DNA of 64,000 nt from Cognatilysobacter terrigena (lineage in GTDB: Bacteria; Pseudomonadota; Gammaproteobacteria; Xanthomonadales; Xanthomonadaceae). This document shows, one piece after another, positions 57,682 through 64,000 of the stretch; the stretch's first letter is position 1; every line of letters starts with the position of its first letter. The notes beneath the pieces were generated by a model. The model was not told where the DNA came from. It worked only from the letters and a program-made list of their open reading frames with translations, and made no database searches. The stretch lies in the NCBI RefSeq assembly GCF_004361065.1, contig NZ_SELT01000017.1:1-64000 (forward strand), given 5' to 3'. A program made the position numbers and the translations under genes.

Positions 57682-60387
57682 ATGGTGATGCGTCGCTCGG
57701 TCGTCGTCGCGCTCGCACTGACGTCGCTCGCAATGGCCGACTGCGCTTTCGCGGCCGCGCCGTCGTCGGCTGACTGCATGCAAGACGCTTCGTCCTCGAC
57801 GCTGATTGCTTCCACCGACACGCGTGTCGACGCACGCGCCTATTGGCTCGACGCACGTACGCTGCGCTGGCCCGGCATGCCCGACGACGCCACGTATCGG
57901 CTCGTGGGCTCGCGCAATGGCGCGCTGGCGCTCCATGCAGTCGGCCACGTGCAGGGGGTGGACGTCGAACTGCCACTTGGGCCGGTCGCGACAGCGCCGA
58001 GCGCGGCGGCCATCGACGCATTCCGCTTCGTCCCCGCAGGTGCGCAGCGCCAGCTGAGCGAACGCGACGCGCGCACCTTTCGCACGAACGTCGCCATGCA
58101 GTGGTGGCTGGTGCGCGAGGCCGAGGGCGGTCGGGTCATCGATGCCACCTACATCCAGTCGCCCGGACTGCTCGACGCGGCGTTCGATGGCGACACCGCC
58201 CCGCTAGGCCCCGCAGTCGACGCACACGGCGCGACTTTCGGCCTCTGGGCACCCACAGCGCGCAATGTCGCGGTGTGCGTGTATCGCACCGGGCACGCGC
58301 CCGCGCCGCTGCCTTTGCAGCGCGACGATGCGGCCGGCGCGTGGCGGACTGACGTTCCGGGCGACCTCCGCAACGCCGAATATCTCTTCCTCGTCGACGT
58401 GTTCGTTCCCGGCATCGGCATCGTCCGCAATCGCGTCACCGATCCCTATTCGGTCACGCTGACGACCGACTCGCGGCGCAGCGTCGTCGAGGACCTGGCC
58501 GATACGAACGACGCGCGACTCGCACCCGCCGGCTGGAGCCATCGTCCGCGTCCCGCACCGGCGCAAAGCCCGGTCGACATGACCGTGTACGAGTTGCACG
58601 TCCGCGATTTCTCGGTCGGCGATGCGAGCGTGCCCGCGGACCACCGCGGCAAGTACCTCGCGTTCACCGACACGACGTCGCGCGGCATGCGCCACCTCGC
58701 GGCGCTGCAGCGCGCGGGCCTCACCGATGTGCACCTGCTGCCGGTGTTCGACATCGCGACGATTCCCGAGCACGGCTGCGTGACGCCGGATATTCCGCAC
58801 GGCGCGCCGGACAGCGAAGTACCGCAGGCGGCGATCGCGAGCGTCGCGCTGCGCGACTGCTACAACTGGGGCTACGACCCGTACCACTTCGGCGCGCCCG
58901 AAGGCAGTTACGCGACCGACGCGGCCGACGGCGCGGTGCGCATCCGCGAGTTCCGCGCGATGGTGCAGGCGCTGCACGCACTGGGCCTGCGCGTCGGCAT
59001 GGACGTGGTCTACAACCACACCACGACATCCGGACAGGCGGACACCTCGGTGCTCGATCGCGTCGTGCCCGGCTACTACTCCCGCCTCGACGCGACCGGC
59101 AAGGTCGAACACTCGACATGCTGCGAGAACACCGCGACCGAGCACCGCATGATGGCGCGGCTGATGGCCGACACGCTGGTGCGCTGGGCGCGCGACTACG
59201 GCATCGACTCGTTCCGCTTCGACCTGATGGGCCACCAGCCGCGCGCTGCGATGGAACGTGCGCGGCGCGCACTGCGTGATGCGGTGGGCCGCGACGTGCC
59301 CATGCTCGGCGAAGGCTGGAACTTCGGCGAGGTCGCGAACGGCGCGCGCTTCGTGCAGGCGGCGCAGGGACGACTCGACGGCACGGACATCGCCACATTC
59401 AGCGACCGCGCGCGTGACGCGCTGCGCGGCGGCGGCTGCTGTGACTCCGGTGAGGCACTGCGTGCGAACAAGGGCTGGCTCAACGGGCTGGTCGAGACGC
59501 CGGCATCGCGCTCAAATGCGCTGCACGCCGCCGACCTGATCCGTGCGGGCCTAGCCGGCACGCTGCGCGACTACACGACGACGTTCGCCGACGGCCGTAC
59601 CGCAACGCTGTCCGCGCTCGATTACGCGGGCCAACCCGCAGGCTACGCGAGCGCGCCCGACGAAGTCGTCAACTACGTCGAGAATCACGACAACCTCACG
59701 CTGTTCGACGTCAACGCACTGCGCCTGCCGGCCGACACGTCGCGCGAGGGGCGTGCACGTGTGCAGGCGCTCGGCATCGCGGTGGTCGCGCTCAGCCAGG
59801 GCGTCGCCTACTACCATGCCGGCGTCGACGTGCTGCGTAGCAAGTCGCTCGACCGCAACAGCTTCGAGTCGGGCGATGCGTTCAACCGCCTCGACTGGAC
59901 CTACACCGACAACGGGTTCGGCATCGGCCTGCCGCGCGCCGCGGACAACGGCAAGGACTGGCCGCTGCTCGCGCCGGTGCTGCGCAATGCGTCGATCAAA
60001 CCGACGCACCGCGACATCGCGTGGACGCGCGACGTCTTCCGCGACTGGCTGACGCTGCGCGCCACCACCCCGCTGCTGCGCCTGCGGACCGCGGCCGACG
60101 TCGAGCACCGCCTGACGTTCCTCAACAACGGTCCGGCGCAGAACCCCGCGGTGATCGTCGGTCATCTCGACGGTAGCGGCCTGCCCGGCGCGCGCGAGCT
60201 GCTCTACCTCGTCAACACCTCGCCGGATGCGCAGGCGCTCGCGCTGCCCAGCGAAGCGCACAAGGCCTACGTCCTCCATCCCGTGCAGCGCGCGGGGGCC
60301 GACGCGCGCGTTCGCGAGACCCGTTACGACCCGAACGGGCGCATCACCGTGCCCGGCCGCACCGCCGCCGTTTTCGTCATCGAGTGA
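57682..60387 (+). CDS. Exported pullulanase-type alpha-1,6-glucosidase
   Basis: The 901-residue precursor has a signal peptide (cleavage near CAFA-AAP). An N-terminal beta-sandwich and CBM48-like region ([19 protein letters not shown]) precede the GH13 barrel. The type I pullulanase motif YNWGYDP is present, with nucleophile D514 ([10 protein letters not shown]), E544 ([10 protein letters not shown]) and D670 (VENHDN). It would remove alpha-1,6 branches of pullulan or starch outside the cytoplasm. ATG at 57682 is chosen; 57688 is possible. It is in operon with GH97, whose start lies 4 bp after its stop. Confidence 0.95.
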   Translation: MVMRRSVVVALALTSLAMADCAFAAAPSSADCMQDASSSTLIASTDTRVDARAYWLDARTLRWPGMPDDATYRLVGSRNGALALHAVGHVQGVDVELPLGPVATAPSAAAIDAFRFVPAGAQRQLSERDARTFRTNVAMQWWLVREAEGGRVIDATYIQSPGLLDAAFDGDTAPLGPAVDAHGATFGLWAPTARNVAVCVYRTGHAPAPLPLQRDDAAGAWRTDVPGDLRNAEYLFLVDVFVPGIGIVRNRVTDPYSVTLTTDSRRSVVEDLADTNDARLAPAGWSHRPRPAPAQSPVDMTVYELHVRDFSVGDASVPADHRGKYLAFTDTTSRGMRHLAALQRAGLTDVHLLPVFDIATIPEHGCVTPDIPHGAPDSEVPQAAIASVALRDCYNWGYDPYHFGAPEGSYATDAADGAVRIREFRAMVQALHALGLRVGMDVVYNHTTTSGQADTSVLDRVVPGYYSRLDATGKVEHSTCCENTATEHRMMARLMADTLVRWARDYGIDSFRFDLMGHQPRAAMERARRALRDAVGRDVPMLGEGWNFGEVANGARFVQAAQGRLDGTDIATFSDRARDALRGGGCCDSGEALRANKGWLNGLVETPASRSNALHAADLIRAGLAGTLRDYTTTFADGRTATLSALDYAGQPAGYASAPDEVVNYVENHDNLTLFDVNALRLPADTSREGRARVQALGIAVVALSQGVAYYHAGVDVLRSKSLDRNSFESGDAFNRLDWTYTDNGFGIGLPRAADNGKDWPLLAPVLRNASIKPTHRDIAWTRDVFRDWLTLRATTPLLRLRTAADVEHRLTFLNNGPAQNPAVIVGHLDGSGLPGARELLYLVNTSPDAQALALPSEAHKAYVLHPVQRAGADARVRETRYDPNGRITVPGRTAAVFVIE

Positions 60388-60391
60388 AGCC

Positions 60392-62434
60392 ATGACCCTG
60401 TCGCGCCGTCCCCTCGCCGCTCTTCTGCCGCTGCTGGCACTGTTCGCCGCGCACCCGGTTCTCGCCAAGACCGTCGCCAGCGTCGACTCGCCCGATCATT
60501 CGCTGCGCGTCGAGCTGGACGTCGACGACGGCCGAATCGGCTACCGCGTGTTTCGCCACGACAAGCCGCTGATCGGCACGTCGCGGCTCGGTTTCCTCTT
60601 CCAGAACGCCGAGCAGATCCAGCGCAACCTCGCGTTCACCTCGCAGAAGACGCGCAGTGCGGACGAGACGTGGGAGCAGCCGTGGGGCGAGCGGCGCGTC
60701 ACGCGCAATCACTACAACGAACTGCGCGCGCGTTTCACCGAGACGATCAACGCCAAGCGCGCGATCGACGTGACGTTCCGCGTGTTCGACGACGGCCTCG
60801 GCTTCCGCTACGAATTCCCGGACCAGCCGTCGATGAAGGACGTGCGTATCACCGAGGAACTCACGGAGTTCGACGTGATGCCGAACGCGACCGCGTGGTG
60901 GATCCCGGCGGGCGAATGGAACCGTTACGAATACCTGTACAACCGCACGCCGCTGCGCGAAGTCAGCCAGGCGCATACGCCGGTCACTCTGAAGACCGAC
61001 GACGGCACGTACCTGTCGTTCCATGAAGCCGCGCTCGTCGACTACTCGAGCATGTGGCTGCGTCGCGTCGAGGGCCAGCGGCTGAAGGCGCAGCTGTCGC
61101 CGGGCAGCGAAGGCTGGAAGGTCCGTCGCACTGCACCGTTCACGACGCCGTGGCGCACGATCACGATCAGCGATCGCGCAGGTGGCCTCGTCGAATCCAG
61201 TCTCATCCTCAATCTCAACGAGCCGAACAAGCTCGGCGACGTGAGCTGGTTCAAGCCGGCGAAATATGTCGGTGTGTGGTGGTCGCTGCATCTCGACGAG
61301 AAGACGTGGGCGACCGGGCCGAAGCACGGCGCGACCACCGAGGAGACCAAGCGTTACATTGACTTCGCCGCCGCGCATGGATTCCGTGGCGTGCTCGTCG
61401 AAGGCTGGAATCCCGGCTGGGACGGCAACTGGTTCGCGAACGGCTGGGATTTCGACTTTACGAAGGCGACGCCGGATTTCGACATCGAAGCCCTCTCGAA
61501 GTACGCCGCCGCCAAGGGCGTGCACCTTATCGGCCACCACGAGACCGGTTGCGCAGTGAGTCACTACGAGCGCCAGCTGCCGAAGGCGCTGGATCTGGAT
61601 GCACGGCTCGGCATCGACGTCGTCAAGACGGGTTACGTCTGCGACGCCGGCCAGATCGAACGGCAGGACGTCGAAGGCGGCCCGGTGCTGCGCGAATGGC
61701 ACGACGGCCAGTGGCGCGCAAACCACCAGCTGCGCGTGGTGCAGGAAGCGGCGAAGCGGCACATCGCGATCGTCGACCACGAACCGATCAAGGACACTGG
61801 CCTGCGTCGCACCTATCCGAACTGGATCGCCCGCGAAGGGGCGCGCGGCATGGAGTACAACGCCTGGGGCAATCCGCCGAACCCGCCCGAGCACGAAGCC
61901 AACCTCGTGTTCACGCGCATGCTCGGCGGGCCTTTCGACTTCACGCCCGGTGTGCTGAGCCTGAAGGGCCGCGGCGGGCAGCAGATCCAGAGCACGATCG
62001 CGAAGCAGCTCGCGAACTACGTCGTGATCTATTCGCCGGTACAGATGGCCGCGGATCTGCCCGAGCACTACGCCGAGCACATGGACGCCTTCCATTTCAT
62101 CGAGGACGTGCCGACCGATTGGGACGACACGAAGGTCATCAACGGCGAGCCCGGTGACTACGTGACGATCGCGCGCAAGCAGCGGGGCGGTAACGACTGG
62201 TTCGTCGGCTCGGTGACCGACGAGAACGCGCGCACGCTCACGCTGCCGCTCGATTTCCTCGACGCCGGGCGCCGCTACGAAGCGCAGATCTATCGCGATG
62301 GCGACGGTGCGGACTGGAAGACGAACCCGTTCGCGTTCGTTGTCGAGACGAAGCCCGTGAAGCGCGGCGACGTGCTGACGCTGAAGCTCGCGGCGGGCGG
62401 CGGCGAAGCGATCCGCCTGAAGGCGCTGCGCTGA
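60392..62434 (+). CDS. Exported GH97 alpha-glucosidase (SusB-like)
   Basis: The 680-residue precursor has a signal peptide (LAALLPLLALFAAHPVLA). It is a GH97 enzyme: GWNPGWDGNW in the central barrel, E384 in HHETG, E464 in DHEPIKDTG and E488 in GMEYNAWG. The 24-residue spacing between the last two equals that of E508 and E532 in Bacteroides SusB, which is an inverting alpha-glucosidase. It likely releases glucose from malto-oligosaccharides in the periplasm. Four base pairs separate it from the pullulanase gene. It ends the visible rightward operon. Confidence 0.94.
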   Translation: MTLSRRPLAALLPLLALFAAHPVLAKTVASVDSPDHSLRVELDVDDGRIGYRVFRHDKPLIGTSRLGFLFQNAEQIQRNLAFTSQKTRSADETWEQPWGERRVTRNHYNELRARFTETINAKRAIDVTFRVFDDGLGFRYEFPDQPSMKDVRITEELTEFDVMPNATAWWIPAGEWNRYEYLYNRTPLREVSQAHTPVTLKTDDGTYLSFHEAALVDYSSMWLRRVEGQRLKAQLSPGSEGWKVRRTAPFTTPWRTITISDRAGGLVESSLILNLNEPNKLGDVSWFKPAKYVGVWWSLHLDEKTWATGPKHGATTEETKRYIDFAAAHGFRGVLVEGWNPGWDGNWFANGWDFDFTKATPDFDIEALSKYAAAKGVHLIGHHETGCAVSHYERQLPKALDLDARLGIDVVKTGYVCDAGQIERQDVEGGPVLREWHDGQWRANHQLRVVQEAAKRHIAIVDHEPIKDTGLRRTYPNWIAREGARGMEYNAWGNPPNPPEHEANLVFTRMLGGPFDFTPGVLSLKGRGGQQIQSTIAKQLANYVVIYSPVQMAADLPEHYAEHMDAFHFIEDVPTDWDDTKVINGEPGDYVTIARKQRGGNDWFVGSVTDENARTLTLPLDFLDAGRRYEAQIYRDGDGADWKTNPFAFVVETKPVKRGDVLTLKLAAGGGEAIRLKALR

Positions 62435-62450
62435 TCGCGATGGGCGCCGG

Positions 62451-62762
62451 TCAGTCGAGCGTGAAGCGACGCATCCGCCGTGTCGGCCACACGGACGTGA
62501 ATTGCGCCCCGCCGACGAGCCGGTATGCGGCAGAGACGCCGCGATCGATGCCGCGTGCCTCGAGCACCGACCGGATCTTGCGGAACACCGTCCGCGGATC
62601 GTCGGCCTGCACGAAGAAGTTGATCGCCTTCGGGCGCACGTCGTATCCGTCGGTGCGCGCGGTCGTGCCGAGCACCGGCTTCAGCTCCTCCTCCAACGTG
62701 GCGAGAAAGCTCTCGTCGTCCAGCGACGGGCGGTAAAACTTGATGACGAGTTCGTACTCCAT
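62451..62762 (-). CDS. Conserved hypothetical protein
   Basis: The 103-residue protein begins MEYELVIKFYRPSLDDESF and seems a compact alpha/beta protein without signal peptide or membrane segment. Its alternating pattern of strands and helices (FLATLEEELKPVL; TVFRKIRSVLEARG) suggests a ferredoxin-like fold. It is convergent with GH97 (16 bp) and divergent from the esterase (22 bp). No known family or catalytic motif is recognised. Confidence 0.68.
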   Translation of the reverse strand: MEYELVIKFYRPSLDDESFLATLEEELKPVLGTTARTDGYDVRPKAINFFVQADDPRTVFRKIRSVLEARGIDRGVSAAYRLVGGAQFTSVWPTRRMRRFTLD

Positions 62763-62784
62763 GGCAACGATTCTAGGCCGCCCA

Positions 62785-64000
62785 ATGCATGCGGGCGTCG
62801 ACGCGGTGCGCTCGCGGTTCGTGTTCGGAACGCTGCTGCTGGCTGCCGCGTCGGCGGCGCCGTCGCTCGCGCATGCGGCCGTGCCGCCCCTGCACAGCGA
62901 AACGCTGTCGATCATGGCACCGGGCGTCGCTCCCGGGCCGCTGCGGGTGCGCGTGTTCATTCCGGACACCTGCCGCCGCGGCGCGATGCCGGGATGCAAC
63001 GCGCTGTACGTGGACGACGGCCAGGACGCCGAAGCGGTGCATCTGGCCGAAACGGTCGCGTTGCTGGCCGCCACCGGCGAAATCCGGGCGCCGGTGGTGA
63101 TCGCCATCGACATGCCGCCGGACCGCATGGGCGCCTATGGCTTTTCCGATCGCGAACACGGCCGCGCCGTCGTCGCGCCGACCAAATACGGCGATGTCGG
63201 CGCCCGCGCGCAGGCCTATTCCGAATGGCTGGTGCATACGCTCGTGCCGTTCGTGGAGTCGCGCTATGCGGTGCGGCCGTCGCCCGAGGCGCGTGCGATC
63301 CTCGGCTGGTCGCTCGGCGGTGCGCACGCCTTCAACGTCGGCTGGCAGTACCCCGAGGTGTTCGCGCGCGTCGGTGCGTTCTCGCCGTCGTTCTGGTTGT
63401 CGACCGATCGGACCAGCCCTGACACGCAGCAGCGCACGCGCATCGCGCAGTCCATGGTCGCGAACACGCCGCCGCGCAATGGCGCGCGCTTCTTCTTCGC
63501 GATCGGCACCGACGAGGAGACGAGCGATCGCGACGGCGACGGCGTCAACGACGCGGTCGACGACGTGCGCGACCTGGTCGACGGCTGGAATGTCGACGCG
63601 GGCGGAATTAAGGGCCTGAAGCAGGTCGGCTACCGCGTGAACGACGATGCCGCACATCACGCCGATCGCAGCGACGTCGCGCTGTACGTGCTCGAGGGCG
63701 GCAAGCACCAGCAGGCGAGCTGGGCGCAGATGCTACCGCCGTTCCTGCGCTGGGCGTACGCGGTGCACGCGCCGCCCCTCAACGCGACCGGCCGGACGGA
63801 GAGCTGGCAGGAACTGCCGTCGCGCTTCGTCGTCGCGCGCAACGTCGACGTGTGGCTGCCGCCGTCGTACGGCCGCGATCCGAAGCGGCGCTATCCCGTG
63901 GTGTACATGCACGACGGGCAGAACCTGTTCGACCCGTCGCTGAGCTACACCACGGGCGTCGACTGGAATATCGACGGCGCGATGACGCGCCTTGTCGCCG
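62785..64000 (+). CDS. Exported tandem-domain esterase, enterochelin-esterase-like (3' end outside window)
   Basis: The frame stays open from the ATG at 62785 to the window edge (405 residues). A signal peptide (FVFGTLLLAAASAAPSLAHA) is followed by an alpha/beta-hydrolase domain of the esterase D/enterochelin esterase type with nucleophile elbow GWSLGGAHAF. After a linker near residue 335, a second domain starts: RNVDVWLPPSYGRDPKRRYPVVYMHDGQNLFD, again the family's first strands. So two esterase domains are joined. A function in the glucan locus is not evident. An in-frame ATG eight codons upstream is possible; the chosen start lies closer to the signal peptide. Confidence 0.8.
   Translation, partial: MHAGVDAVRSRFVFGTLLLAAASAAPSLAHAAVPPLHSETLSIMAPGVAPGPLRVRVFIPDTCRRGAMPGCNALYVDDGQDAEAVHLAETVALLAATGEIRAPVVIAIDMPPDRMGAYGFSDREHGRAVVAPTKYGDVGARAQAYSEWLVHTLVPFVESRYAVRPSPEARAILGWSLGGAHAFNVGWQYPEVFARVGAFSPSFWLSTDRTSPDTQQRTRIAQSMVANTPPRNGARFFFAIGTDEETSDRDGDGVNDAVDDVRDLVDGWNVDAGGIKGLKQVGYRVNDDAAHHADRSDVALYVLEGGKHQQASWAQMLPPFLRWAYAVHAPPLNATGRTESWQELPSRFVVARNVDVWLPPSYGRDPKRRYPVVYMHDGQNLFDPSLSYTTGVDWNIDGAMTRLVA

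Overview
The window is a chromosomal segment of a GC-rich gammaproteobacterium, most likely a member of the Lysobacteraceae (Xanthomonadaceae; a Lysobacter, Luteimonas or Xanthomonas relative). This rests on the core-gene order (rsmB-fmt-def / LysM-dprA-smg-topA-tsaC), the RpoD and RpoH sequences, a NorM-type MATE protein, a Xanthomonas-style maltodextrin locus and an effector with the C-terminal domain used by the bacteria-killing type IV secretion system of this family. Genes are dense, often overlap by 1-4 nt, and no insertion sequence, prophage or CRISPR array is visible. The assignment to a family is inference from gene content, not from a database search.

Region by region. 1-4862 (minus strand) is a tightly coupled lipid-modification operon: desaturase, FAD-dependent amine-oxidase-like protein, DUF1365 protein, cyclopropane-fatty-acid synthase and a DUF2878 membrane protein cut by the window edge. 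5073-8145 holds an outer-membrane barrel and a two-component pair (NarL-type regulator, MASE1-type histidine kinase). 8379-12257 carries a CAU-anticodon tRNA, rpoD, dtd, a lipid A acyltransferase homologue and a lipoprotein. 12247-15887 has three glycosyltransferases of cell-envelope type. 15922-28824 is the translation/replication housekeeping cluster (rsmB, fmt, def, LysM, dprA, smg, topA, tsaC), interrupted by two GYF-domain membrane proteins, an NTF2-like protein and two DUF4124 proteins, one of them fused in frame to tsaC.

28991-43054 contains a class A penicillin-binding protein, a KGG-repeat stress protein, an SDR, a large hybrid histidine kinase with a stand-alone receiver, sppA, a MATE exporter, DUF3667/DUF4286 proteins and a DUF3106 protein next to a degenerate sigma-like membrane protein. 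The 443-bp gap before priA carries an inverted pair of perfect DnaA boxes. priA and tal follow.

46828-48826 is the most notable pair: a periplasm-directed lipoprotein followed by a three-part protein (GH19 muramidase-like domain, peptidoglycan-binding domain, XVIPCD-like secretion domain), i.e. a predicted type IV secretion effector with its immunity protein. Facing it is a three-gene overlapping operon with kptA (RNA 2'-phosphotransferase) and a metallophosphoesterase, then rpoH with a sigma-E-like promoter overlapped by a perfect 10-bp palindrome.

51495-64000 is an alpha-glucan utilisation locus: LacI regulator, secreted alpha-amylase, SLC45/GPH-like sugar transporter, and divergently a cytoplasmic GH13 glucosidase, an exported pullulanase and an exported GH97 alpha-glucosidase. 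Together they could break down starch or pullulan outside the cytoplasm, import maltose or maltodextrin and finish hydrolysis inside. A tandem-domain esterase runs off the right end.
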